Source: Methanosarcinales archaeon
Lineage (GTDB): Archaea; Halobacteriota; Methanosarcinia; Methanosarcinales; Methanosarcinaceae
Assembly (NCBI GenBank): GCA_012329085.1
Contig: JAAXQB010000075.1
Coordinates: 1 to 7,815 of the forward strand
Length of the DNA: 7,815 nt
Reading direction: 5' to 3'
Part shown: in pieces, positions 1 to 5,834 of the stretch
Layout: every line of letters begins with the position of its first letter
Numbering within the stretch: the first letter of the stretch is position 1
The notes under the pieces: model-generated
What the model was told of the DNA's origin: nothing
The model's database searches: none
The model's input: only the letters and a program-made list of their open reading frames with translations
Translations under genes and position numbers: made by a program

Positions 1-75
1 CACAGCACTGAATGCCTTCTGGGCCGCAACCAAGAAATTGATGTAATCCATTTCGTTACATTTTGGCGTGTTCAT
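1..75 (-). CDS. Transposase, N-terminal 25 residues only (runs off the window)
   Basis: The minus-strand frame starting at the ATG at 75-73 reads MNTPKCNEMDYINFLVAAQ and continues open to the window edge. From memory this opening (a TPKCNE-x-DYI-FL-AAQK pattern) resembles the N-terminus of IS transposases common in Methanosarcinales and related archaea; I cannot confirm the family without a search. Its higher GC content and different codon choice from the neighbouring tsr3 gene fit a recently acquired element. No catalytic residues are within the visible part, so whether the copy is intact is unknown. Confidence 0.6.
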   Translation of the reverse strand, partial: MNTPKCNEMDYINFLVAAQKAFSAV

Positions 76-138
76 ACCTTAACTTTATCACATTCTATTG
101 AACTGCGTAACTCCTATTACCTTAACTGAACAGCACCT
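1..138 (-). mobile_element. Left-edge fragment of an insertion sequence (terminal end plus transposase start)
   Basis: The first ~138 bases are clearly richer in G and C than the following DNA and hold the start of a transposase reading towards the window edge. Read on the minus strand, the outer end begins near 137 with GGTGCTGTTCAGTTAAG, which I take as the terminal inverted repeat; the partner end lies outside the window. A TTAAGGTA-like string occurs twice between this end and the start codon. The exact boundary and any target duplication cannot be fixed from one end. Confidence 0.6.
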
Positions 139-215
139 TTTTACTGTACATAATTTATAAAATTATGTAATAAGAGAAATTTCCAAGTTCTTGTTTTCCA
201 TATTTTAAATTTACA

Positions 216-710
216 TCACATATATTGTTCTTGTATTTCTATAATCTTAAAACTGTTTTTTGCATTAGAATACTCTTCAAGAAGTTCATAATTCATTTCA
301 AGAAAAATATCTCCAAAACTAAATTTAGAAAGAACATTCTTTGCTTCATCTTTTTTATCAAGAATATATAATGCAGCTGCAAATGCTTCAACTGAAGTTA
401 ATTTAAATGGTCTTCCAAAATTTACAGAATTTGCAGCAACAAGAAATGGAAGTGCCCGAGATATAATATTTATTTTTATAAGTTTTGGAAATATATCTTC
501 TACTTCTTTCCAAGAACAATCCAATACTGCAATATTTTGTGCCTTGTCTTTTTTAGATATTACTTGTTTTGCTATTGGATTTAGAACAATGGTTCTTTTT
601 GGAATTTTTTGAATATCCTTAACCATCTGTGCAAGATTAAATCGTGCCATTTTTTTACCAGTGCATTTTTTAGGATTGCATCGCTGTGTATGATAAATAT
701 AAAGGTTCAT
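216..710 (-). CDS. tsr3: Tsr3/DUF367 rRNA aminocarboxypropyltransferase
   Basis: This 164-residue protein matches the Tsr3 (DUF367) family, which transfers the 3-amino-3-carboxypropyl group of S-adenosylmethionine to a hypermodified pseudouridine in the small-subunit rRNA during ribosome maturation. Family landmarks seen in order: CNPKKCTGKKM at 11-21 (the first residue of the usual DPKKCTG is N here), LDCSW at 63-67, RALPFLVAANSVNFGRP at 85-101, LTSVEAFAAALYI at 104-116, and FSFGDIFLEMN at 130-140 near the C-terminus. The length is normal for archaeal members, so the gene looks intact. The ATG at 710 has no convincing Shine-Dalgarno site, and a TATA-like box lies about 60 bases upstream. It stands alone, divergent from tRNA-Gln. 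The function is known for yeast and archaeal homologues; its application here is by homology. Confidence 0.93.
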   Translation of the reverse strand: MNLYIYHTQRCNPKKCTGKKMARFNLAQMVKDIQKIPKRTIVLNPIAKQVISKKDKAQNIAVLDCSWKEVEDIFPKLIKINIISRALPFLVAANSVNFGRPFKLTSVEAFAAALYILDKKDEAKNVLSKFSFGDIFLEMNYELLEEYSNAKNSFKIIEIQEQYM

Positions 711-765
711 GAGAATATGTAATAAATGTTAAATGATTATGATTGGTTTTTATTTTTCTGGGTTT

Positions 766-776
766 AAAATATATAA
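766..776 (-). promoter_or_regulatory. TATA-like box for tsr3
   Basis: On the minus strand this reads TTATATATTTT, close to the archaeal BoxA pattern. A start site about 25 bases downstream would fall near 745 and leave a leader of roughly 35 bases before the ATG at 710. In AT-rich DNA such a match is weak evidence on its own. Confidence 0.35.
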
Positions 777-869
777 CTTGTGCAGATATCAAATTAAAAC
801 ATATTTATATGTGCTCTTATTATTGATGCTATCAGTTTTAAATCATATGTTTTATATCTAATGAGTGCA

Positions 870-877
870 TTATAAAA
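870..877 (+). promoter_or_regulatory. TATA-like box for tRNA-Gln
   Basis: TTATAAAA lies 60 bases before the mature 5' end of the tRNA. Transcription starting ~25 bases downstream, near 898-902, would give a leader of about 35-40 bases removed by RNase P. A second candidate, TTTATATG near 806, is further away. Confidence 0.35.
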
Positions 878-936
878 TGAATTGTTTATGAACATTTCAA
901 TTCACAACAAGAGTTGAAAGGAAATAAAATATATGA

Positions 937-1009
937 AGTCCCATAGGGTAGTGGTCAATCCTACTGGCCTTTGGAGCCCGTGACGGCGGTTCGAATCCGC
1001 CTGGGACTA
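937..1009 (+). tRNA. tRNA-Gln, anticodon TTG
   Basis: A full cloverleaf of 73 bases can be drawn. The acceptor stem is AGTCCCA (937-943) with TGGGACT (1002-1008), followed by discriminator A1009. The D arm has GGG at 946-948 pairing with CCT at 960-962 (one wobble) and GG at 953-954. The anticodon loop CTTTGGA (969-975) gives anticodon TTG at 971-973. The T arm is GGCGG (985-989), loop TTCGAAT, CCGCC (997-1001). CCA is not encoded and there is no intron. In archaea this tRNA is normally charged with glutamate and amidated by GatDE. The anticodon stem 964-968/976-980 has one mismatch, T965 against C979, which is unusual. A run of six T follows the gene. Confidence 0.95.
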
Positions 1010-1015
1010 TTTTTT
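1010..1015 (+). terminator. Oligo-T terminator of tRNA-Gln
   Basis: Six consecutive T residues begin directly after the discriminator base. Archaeal RNA polymerase terminates at such T runs on the non-template strand, so this is the likely end of the tRNA transcript. Confidence 0.5.
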
Positions 1016-1111
1016 ACAGTATATACTTTATAAATATGTGTTTCTCGGAAAAAGAAATATATTCTATATAATATCTGATTTTGCATTATATAATAAGAGA
1101 AATTTTCGACA

Positions 1112-1132
1112 GCTTGTTTAGAATGAACAAGC
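1112..1132. repeat. Hairpin, GCTTGTT/AACAAGC arms, related to 5759-5781
   Basis: GCTTGTT (1112-1118) pairs perfectly with AACAAGC (1126-1132) around a 7-base loop and is followed by GTTT. The hairpin at 5759-5781 has arms GCTCGTT and AACGAGC, also followed by GTTT. One arm base differs and its partner differs to match, so the two look like relatives with a paired change. Confidence 0.6.
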
Positions 1133-1142
1133 GTTTGCCCAT

Positions 1143-1167
1143 TTGAGATAAATGAGTGTCATCTCAA
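1143..1167. repeat. Hairpin, 7-bp stem
   Basis: TTGAGAT (1143-1149) pairs perfectly with ATCTCAA (1161-1167) across an 11-base loop. It lies just 10 bases after the hairpin ending at 1132. No T run follows, so a terminator role is not indicated. Confidence 0.45.
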
Positions 1168-1470
1168 CACCATGTTTTAATACACCCCACCTTTATTTTT
1201 TGTATATGCATTAAAATTTCTATTTGTTATAATTTAAAGTATAACAACACCAACAGTTTAAAAATCTACTTGTGTATTTTATATTCCCTGTAATTAAATT
1301 ACAACGGCATTAATTAGATTGATAAGAAAGTTATGTCGATAGAATATAGATTGTAAAATCAGCATCTGAAATATTAATGAATTGAAAATATATAAAGCAT
1401 ATAAGTAAAAAAAATCATTTTCTCATTGTATATAACTTATAAAATCATCTACTTAACACCCATTCTTTCG

Positions 1471-1552
1471 AAAATTTTCGGAGAAAATTTTTGTTTTAAA
1501 ATTTCTTCCAGAAATTTTATTCAGAATGATTTAGAGAAATTTCTAATTTCTC
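1471..1552. repeat. Three successive perfect palindromes
   Basis: Three hairpins follow each other. AAAATTTTC/GAAAATTTT at 1471-1491 has 9 bp around GGA. TAAAATTTCT/AGAAATTTTA at 1497-1519 has 10 bp around TCC plus one extra base of symmetry in the flank-free core. GAGAAAT/ATTTCTC at 1534-1552 has 7 bp around TTCTA. The arms are unlike each other, so these are not simple copies, but the layout matches the units further right. The segment TTCTAATTTCTCG at 1541-1553 recurs exactly at 5805-5817. Confidence 0.65.
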
Positions 1553-1624
1553 GTACAGTTGTAATATCACGAACCAAGTCTATTATAAAAGGACTTCACC
1601 ATCTACGATTAATTTAACTTTATG

Positions 1625-1670
1625 AAAAATTGAAAATTTTTATATGTATATAATTTTATAAATTATATAC
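1625..1670. repeat. Two successive AT-rich palindromes with three-base centres
   Basis: AAAAATT/AATTTTT at 1625-1641 has 7 bp around GAA. At 1646-1670, GTATATAATTT pairs with AAATTATATAC, 11 bp around TAT. They directly precede the first full repeat unit at 1674 and keep the same spacing of about 25 bases between centres. In such AT-rich DNA the shorter one could arise by chance. Confidence 0.5.
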
Positions 1671-1673
1671 TAA

Positions 1674-1836
1674 CGCTCATTCGTTCCGAATGAACTATCA
1701 AAAATCAAAGATTTTTTTAAACTCATTCTGAAAGAATGAGTGATTACGCTTGTTTGTTCCAAACAAGCTATCAAAAATCAAAGATTTTTTCAAGCGCTTG
1801 TTTGTTCCAAACAAGCTATCAAAAATCAAAGATTTT
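1674..1836 (+). repeat. Array of three modular palindromic repeat units
   Basis: Units begin at 1674, 1747 and 1795. Each has a variable hairpin with centre TTC, then TATC, then a constant palindrome AAAAATC-AAA-GATTTT. In the first unit the variable arms are TCATTCG/CGAATGA; in the second and third they are GCTTGTTTG/CAAACAAGC. The second and third units repeat with a period of 48 bases and are nearly identical. The first unit is followed by an extra palindrome CTCATTC/GAATGAG (1722-1740). The 16-mer GAATGAGTGATTACGC at 1734-1749 occurs again, inverted, at 7693-7708. Read in one frame, all units encode a peptide like FVPNxLSKIKDF. This is not a CRISPR array because there are no unique spacers. 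Confidence 0.85.
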
Positions 1837-1966
1837 ATGCGTATCTTTTCTTTTAAAAACCATGTATTTATAAATTATATTCAATTAAAAAAATATTTTT
1901 ACACATCATTAAAAAGTTTAAAAAATATAAAGCATACTATAGTATAAACATGTTTCCATCTAAATT

Positions 1967-1976
1967 CTATATTATA
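1967..1976 (+). promoter_or_regulatory. TATA-like box for rnp4
   Basis: CTATATTATA lies about 45-54 bases before the rnp4 start codon, so transcription would begin near 1997 with a short leader. The match is reasonable but not distinctive in AT-rich sequence. Confidence 0.3.
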
Positions 1977-2020
1977 CTTTAAGATAAAATCTCTCAACTA
2001 ATACTAAAAATATAATTTCA

Positions 2021-2362
2021 ATGTCACGCATTAGAAAAATACAAAAACGATTGATAAAAGATATGGCACTTAAACGAATTGAGGTATTATTCGAACTTGC
2101 CAAAAAAGAACATAAATTACATTCAGATTGGAGCAATCGATATATAACCCTTATAAGAAAAATTAGTATGCGATATCGGGTTCGATTAAAAAAAGAACAA
2201 AAAATGCGAATGTGTAAAAATTGCAATACATATTTAATGCCGGGCAGTAGTTCAAGAATTAGACTTCATAAAAAAAAATACCTCTTAATAACTTGCTTAA
2301 ATTGTGAGAAAATAAAGCGATATCCATATATTCAAAATAAACGCAATTTGCATAACGAATAA
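2021..2362 (+). CDS. rnp4: Ribonuclease P protein component 4 (Rpp21/Rpr2 family)
   Basis: This 113-residue basic protein fits the archaeal Rpp21/Rnp4 family, which together with Rnp1 helps the RNase P RNA remove 5' leaders from pre-tRNAs. Residues 1-60 are rich in lysine and arginine and look like the family's N-terminal helices (alternating basic and hydrophobic positions). The C-terminal half carries the zinc ribbon: C65-x2-C68 in MCKNCNTYL and C92-x2-C95 in TCLNCEKIKRYPY, giving all four zinc ligands. Length is typical. The ATG at 2021 has no Shine-Dalgarno site; a TATA-like box lies upstream. The protease gene starts 38 bases after its stop, so the two are probably co-transcribed. Confidence 0.9.
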   Translation: MSRIRKIQKRLIKDMALKRIEVLFELAKKEHKLHSDWSNRYITLIRKISMRYRVRLKKEQKMRMCKNCNTYLMPGSSSRIRLHKKKYLLITCLNCEKIKRYPYIQNKRNLHNE

Positions 2363-2383
2363 GAAGTTTAATATATAATCTAT

Positions 2384-2387
2384 GGAG
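2384..2387 (+). promoter_or_regulatory. GGAG ribosome-binding site for the M50 protease
   Basis: GGAG lies 13 bases before the ATG at 2401, slightly far but the only Shine-Dalgarno-like match upstream. In-frame ATG codons at 2416 and 2440 are alternatives; the first is favoured because the extra residues MKFPLMSIQIGK fit the membrane-protein start. Confidence 0.4.
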
Positions 2388-2400
2388 TATATGTGATATT

Positions 2401-3507
2401 ATGAAATTTCCTTTAATGTCCATTCAAATTGGAAAAATAATGAGCATTCCAATTAAATTGCATATCACATTTTTATTAATTTTACCATTATTTGCATGGA
2501 TATTTTCCATTCAACCTTCGCCATTTGGTTTTTTAGAAATTGAGCCTGCTTTGACGCGATATTTTTTTGGCACAATTGCTGCAATAGCATTATTTATTTG
2601 TGTTATATTACACGAGCTTGGACATTCTTTTGTTGCAATGAAGTATGGAATTAAAATAAAAAATATCACTCTTATGATATTTGGTGGCGTTGCATCAATG
2701 GAATCCATTCCAAAAGCACCAAAAGCCGAATTTTTAATTGCATTAGCAGGTCCAAGTGTGAGTATTATATTGGGGATAATATCTCTTGTATTATTGAATA
2801 TTTGGATAATTCCTGTTTTTGGTATAGAGTCGCCATTCTTTATTTTATTTAATCTACTTGGTTGGTTAAATATAGTTCTTGGAATTTTTAATTTACTTCC
2901 TGCATTTCCAATGGATGGTGGACGAATACTTAGAGCAGGTCTTGCAACACAAATGTCTCACATCAATGCAACCAGAATTGCAGTATATATTGGGCAATCT
3001 TTTGCAGTCTTAATGGTAATATTTGGAATACTGATACCAAATATATTTTTTATATTGATAGCATTTTTCATATATGTTGCAGCATCTGAAGAACTTAAAG
3101 TTATGGAGATTAACACTTTATTGGGTGATGTTAAAATTCGTGACATAATGACAGTTAATGTAGAATCTGTATATCCTGATATGAAGATTAATGCACTTTT
3201 AGACCTTATGTTTAATAAAAAACATATGGGTTATCCTGTAATTAATACCACTTCAAGAACTGTTATAGGCATTGTCACATTTTCTGATGTGCAAAAAATT
3301 CCAATTGATAAAAGAGATTTTACTCTTGTAAGAGATGTAATGGCGAAAAATATTATTTCAATTGCATCTGATGAAGGTGTATTCAATGCTCTTAATATTC
3401 TTTATCAAAATGGAATTGGGCGACTATTAGTTATAGAAAATGGTGTGTTGAAAGGAATTATATCAAGAACAGATATAATAGTTGCAATTCAATTATTAAA
3501 AAAATAA
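2401..3507 (+). CDS. Site-2-type M50 zinc metalloprotease with two CBS domains
   Basis: This 368-residue membrane protein is an S2P-family intramembrane protease of the archaeal type that carries CBS domains. Several hydrophobic segments fill residues 20-230. The catalytic site is visible as HELGH at 71-75 (zinc ligands H71 and H75, catalytic E72) and NLLPAFPMDGGR at 164-175, where D172 is the third ligand. ALAGPSVSI at 114-122 is another family landmark. Two CBS domains follow at about 245-300 (IRDIMTVNVESV, then IGIVTFSDV) and 311-366 (RDVMAKNIISI, then KGIISRTDII); such domains bind adenine nucleotides in other proteins and may control the protease. The archaeal structural model is the M. 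jannaschii enzyme. The substrate is unknown and nothing nearby suggests an anti-sigma-like target. It follows rnp4 closely. Confidence 0.93.
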   Translation: MKFPLMSIQIGKIMSIPIKLHITFLLILPLFAWIFSIQPSPFGFLEIEPALTRYFFGTIAAIALFICVILHELGHSFVAMKYGIKIKNITLMIFGGVASMESIPKAPKAEFLIALAGPSVSIILGIISLVLLNIWIIPVFGIESPFFILFNLLGWLNIVLGIFNLLPAFPMDGGRILRAGLATQMSHINATRIAVYIGQSFAVLMVIFGILIPNIFFILIAFFIYVAASEELKVMEINTLLGDVKIRDIMTVNVESVYPDMKINALLDLMFNKKHMGYPVINTTSRTVIGIVTFSDVQKIPIDKRDFTLVRDVMAKNIISIASDEGVFNALNILYQNGIGRLLVIENGVLKGIISRTDIIVAIQLLKK

Positions 3508-3550
3508 GTATGTGTTTAGTTCATTAAAATCAATATCAACAAGATATTTA

Positions 3551-3568
3551 ATTGCATGTAAATGCAAT
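3551..3568. repeat. Perfect hairpin ATTGCAT/ATGCAAT
   Basis: A 7-bp stem around GTAA begins 44 bases after the protease stop codon. No T run follows it. It could help end the rnp4-protease transcript or be another member of the intergenic palindromes. Confidence 0.45.
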
Positions 3569-3614
3569 AGTTGATTACAAGTTTTGAATCAATGAATTGA
3601 AAATTCTCCAACTC

Positions 3615-3690
3615 ATTAACGATTGTTCTAATTGCAATATCAAAGATTTTATCGTTCATTTCAAACGAGTTATCAAAGATTTTTTAGAGC
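3615..3690 (+). repeat. Two decayed copies of the modular palindromic repeat
   Basis: TATCAAAGATTTT occurs at 3638-3650 and 3671-3683, a 33-base period. Before the second copy, CGTT and AACG flank a CATTTCA centre, and the order (hairpin, TATC, AAAGATTTT) is that of the units at 1674-1836. The AAAAATC half is shortened, so these look like older, eroded copies. The same reading frame gives IKDF in both. Confidence 0.6.
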
Positions 3691-3885
3691 ATAGAATTCA
3701 TAAAGTTATACAGTTAACATTCATTTTAGAAAAGAAGGAGTTGGAGAAAATTTTCAATTTATCAACTGTCCATTCATAATAAATATACTTCATGAATGTA
3801 ATAAATAAATTTTTTAAATAATGAATGACACATTTATTGTGATAAAAAAACTTTTTCGTAAATATTTTTTAATAGAATCTACAAA

Positions 3886-3893
3886 TATAAATA
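3886..3893 (+). promoter_or_regulatory. TATA-like box for the UPF0200 operon
   Basis: TATAAATA lies 50-57 bases before the ATG at 3943. A start about 25 bases downstream would fall near 3915. An AAAGGT stretch at 3927-3932 is the only weak ribosome-site candidate. Confidence 0.4.
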
Positions 3894-3942
3894 GAGAATA
3901 GAAAAAAAATAGGAAATAAAAAAAATAAAGGTAATATTTATA

Positions 3943-4485
3943 ATGAAAGTAATAGCTTTTGTAGGTATGCCCGCATCAGGTAAATCCGAAGCGGCATCAA
4001 TAATAATAATAAACTCAAATGCATTGGGTATAAATATGGGCGACATTGTTCGCGAAGAAATAAAAAAGCAAGGTGTAGAACCCACTGATTCAAATCTTGG
4101 AAAACTTGCAACAGATCTTAGAAAAAAAAATGGAATGGATTTTATTGCAAAACAATGTGTTGAAAAAATAAAAAATAATATGGCAAACAATATTGTTATT
4201 GATGGAGTTCGAGGAATTGACGAAATCGAATATTTCAAAAAATCGCTTGCAGATGATTTTACATTGATTTTTATAAACACGCCCCTTAAACTTAGATTTG
4301 AAAGAATACAAAAACGAAAAAGATCTGATGATACAATGAAAACCATTGAAGACTTATGCACAAGAGATAATCGAGAAATCGGATGGGGGCTTGACAAAGC
4401 AATGGATATTGCTGATATTGTTATTGAAAATACAGCAAGTCTTGATGAATTGAAACAAAAAATGCAAAAATTGAATATATTCTAA
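3943..4485 (+). CDS. UPF0200 family P-loop nucleotide kinase-like protein
   Basis: This 180-residue protein has the fold signature of a small nucleotide-kinase-like P-loop NTPase. The Walker A motif GMPASGKS is at 8-15. MGDIVREE at 32-39 and the DGVRGIDEIEYF segment at 87-98 follow, with a basic lid-like stretch RIQKRKRSDD at 121-130 and RDNREIGWG at 141-149. The pattern matches the archaeal UPF0200 family, often labelled dephospho-CoA kinase-like. The substrate is unknown; the proven archaeal dephospho-CoA kinase belongs to a different family (DUF359), so I do not transfer that name. The UPF0201 gene begins 18 bases after its stop, and in some archaea (for example Archaeoglobus) the two are fused into one protein, which suggests they act together. 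A TATA-like box precedes it. Confidence 0.88.
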   Translation: MKVIAFVGMPASGKSEAASIIIINSNALGINMGDIVREEIKKQGVEPTDSNLGKLATDLRKKNGMDFIAKQCVEKIKNNMANNIVIDGVRGIDEIEYFKKSLADDFTLIFINTPLKLRFERIQKRKRSDDTMKTIEDLCTRDNREIGWGLDKAMDIADIVIENTASLDELKQKMQKLNIF

Positions 4486-4503
4486 ATATAAATAATATAC
4501 GCC

Positions 4504-4941
4504 ATGATAAAAGTTGAAATTTCAGCAATAGTTAATCCAACAGAAGATGTTGAAAAAGTAAAAGATGCAATATTATTTATATCAACCGTTGAATTGAATT
4601 TACATTCTTTTGGGGGCGTAAATCGACTTAGTGGTGAGGGTGGAGTTGAATTACTTGAAAATTTGCATACCATATTTAGAAACAATCAAATACTTGATAC
4701 TGCAAGAACTCGATTAAATGCAGGGCAACAAATTGATGGCACTTCAACAGAATTTATTTTAAGTAAACAGGTAGCAACAGTTGAAAAACTAAATTTTCCA
4801 GTAGAAGAAGAACCATTAGGCTCAATTTATGTCACAATTAAAGCAGATTCAAAAGAAGAGCTCGAAAGAGTGTTTAATTGGCTTGCCCCAAATACAGAAA
4901 AAGGAATTCCAATTGATGAATTGGATATCGAGTGTATATAG
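4504..4941 (+). CDS. UPF0201 / PF01877 RNA-binding-type protein
   Basis: This 145-residue protein matches the archaeal UPF0201 family. Landmarks are NPTEDVEKVKDA near 12-23, the FGGVNRLSGEGG turn around 36-47, ILDTARTRLNAGQ at 63-75, FILSKQVATVEKLNF at 84-98 and EEPLGSIYVTIKADS at 101-115. The family has been linked to RNA binding from its fold, but no activity is firmly known. It appears complete. The ATG at 4504 has no Shine-Dalgarno site and sits 18 bases after the kinase-like gene; the next gene starts 9 bases after its stop, so all three are likely one operon. Confidence 0.88.
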   Translation: MIKVEISAIVNPTEDVEKVKDAILFISTVELNLHSFGGVNRLSGEGGVELLENLHTIFRNNQILDTARTRLNAGQQIDGTSTEFILSKQVATVEKLNFPVEEEPLGSIYVTIKADSKEELERVFNWLAPNTEKGIPIDELDIECI

Positions 4942-4950
4942 TTAATTTTT

Positions 4951-5724
4951 ATGAATGTTAAAAATTTAAGCTTTTCATCTCGTGCAATTACAGACAATCC
5001 ATATTCATTAGCATATGAATTGGAGGATTATGGATTTAAAGGATGGGAACTTGTGCAAGAGGGGAATCAATATTTAAATAAAAAAAATGTTGAATATGTG
5101 AAAAATATATACGAAACTACAAATCTTGAAATTTCGTTGCATTTACCTTTTTCTGATATGAATCTTGCAAGCATCAATCAAGAGATTAGAAAAGTAGTTA
5201 TACGACAAATAAAACATTGTTTAAGACTTGCGTCTCCTTTTGTAGAGCTTGCAGTGTTACATCCTGGATATTTATCTCCTTATGGTTCACAAGTGCCTGA
5301 ACTTGCAGAGAGCTTGAATATTGAATCTATTCAAACCATCTGTGATTATGCAGCAAAGTATGATATTTTAATTGCACTTGAAAATATGCCAAACATTCCT
5401 AAAATATTTGGAACAAAACCAACTGAATTATTGAATATAGTTGAATTAGTTGATAGAGAAAATCTTGGATTAACATTTGATGCAGGACATGCAAACACAT
5501 TTAATGCCATAAATGAATTTTTAATTGCATACAAGAATAAAATATCGCATGTACATATCCACGATAATTTTGGTAAAAAAGACCTTCACATGCAGATTGG
5601 AACTGGAACTATCGATTGGGTTGAATTGATGAATGGTTTATCTAATTATAAAGGGTTGTTTGTGATAGAGGCGAACACGCTTGAAGATGGCATCAAAGGA
5701 GTTGAATTTTTAAATGGTATATAA
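4951..5724 (+). CDS. Xylose isomerase-like TIM-barrel protein (AP endonuclease 2 superfamily)
   Basis: This 257-residue protein belongs to the xylose-isomerase-like TIM-barrel superfamily (PF01261), which includes sugar-phosphate isomerases/epimerases and the DNA repair enzyme endonuclease IV. Candidate metal ligands, in order, are H64 (in SLHLPFSD), H104 (LHPGY), E144 (ALENMP), D177 and H180 (FDAGH), H202 (HVHIHDN), D211 and H213 (DLHMQIGTG), and E240 (FVIEAN). The positions and order correspond to the nine zinc ligands of endonuclease IV, whereas isomerases use mainly E, D, H and E. The protein is shorter than E. coli endonuclease IV (285 residues) and the rest is diverged, so either activity is possible. 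It is the third gene of the UPF0200/UPF0201 cluster and has no clear ribosome site. Confidence 0.85.
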   Translation: MNVKNLSFSSRAITDNPYSLAYELEDYGFKGWELVQEGNQYLNKKNVEYVKNIYETTNLEISLHLPFSDMNLASINQEIRKVVIRQIKHCLRLASPFVELAVLHPGYLSPYGSQVPELAESLNIESIQTICDYAAKYDILIALENMPNIPKIFGTKPTELLNIVELVDRENLGLTFDAGHANTFNAINEFLIAYKNKISHVHIHDNFGKKDLHMQIGTGTIDWVELMNGLSNYKGLFVIEANTLEDGIKGVEFLNGI

Positions 5725-5744
5725 TTTGTAAAGCTTAAGTTGGA

Positions 5745-5825
5745 ATAAATGAGCGTTTGCTCGTTCTTAAAGATAACGAGCGTTTATTATATACTAAAAG
5801 AAAGTTCTAATTTCTCGAAAATTGT
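5745..5825. repeat. Palindromic element between convergent genes
   Basis: GCTCGTT (5759-5765) pairs with AACGAGC (5775-5781), and outside it AATAAA (5745-5750) can pair with TTTATT (5783-5788), leaving bulges. The 13-mer TTCTAATTTCTCG at 5805-5817 matches 1541-1553 exactly. The element fills the gap between the stops at 5724 and 5835 and may end transcription on both strands, although no strong T run directly follows the stem. Confidence 0.55.
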
Positions 5826-5834
5826 AAATTTAGA

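Larger units (their letters stand above)
1010..2020. other. 1-kb gene-free stretch, rich in palindromes
   Basis: No reading frame here looks like a protein: the small frames at 1426-1617 and 1750-1947 are translations of repeat DNA. The stretch holds two hairpins near 1112-1167, featureless AT-rich sequence from about 1180 to 1460, and a dense series of palindromes from 1471 to 1836 (listed separately). The last ~180 bases lead into the rnp4 promoter. I see no RNA gene with a recognisable fold. Confidence 0.7.
3508..3942. other. Gene-free gap with decayed repeat units
   Basis: The 435 bases between the protease and the next gene hold no convincing gene; a 60-codon frame at 3597-3779 overlaps the decayed repeat and has no family features. 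There is a hairpin at 3551-3568, weak copies of the palindromic repeat at about 3615-3690, and the promoter of the next operon at its right end. Confidence 0.6.

Noticed and set aside
1300..1380. C/D-box small RNA
   Set aside because: A CTGA near 1365 and a TTGATAA near 1318 are present, but there is no proper box C and no C'/D' pair at the right spacing.
1426..1617. 63-codon plus-strand frame
   Set aside because: It runs through three palindromes, has no family features, no ribosome site and a composition explained by AT-rich repeat DNA.
1674..1836. CRISPR array
   Set aside because: The constant parts are short palindromes, the sequences between them are other palindromes of the same family rather than unique spacers, and no cas gene is present.
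1750..1947. 65-codon plus-strand frame with an internal duplicated peptide
   Set aside because: The duplication is the translation of the 48-base repeat units; the remainder is low-complexity. It is treated as repeat, not a gene.
3597..3779. 60-codon plus-strand frame
   Set aside because: It covers the decayed repeat copies and shows no recognisable domain or translation signal.
3879..4397. 172-codon minus-strand frame
   Set aside because: It is the antisense shadow of the UPF0200 gene, which has a clear P-loop and family motifs.
3943..4485. Dephospho-CoA kinase (coaE)
   Set aside because: The P-loop resemblance is real, but the demonstrated archaeal enzyme is of another family, so only UPF0200 is supported.
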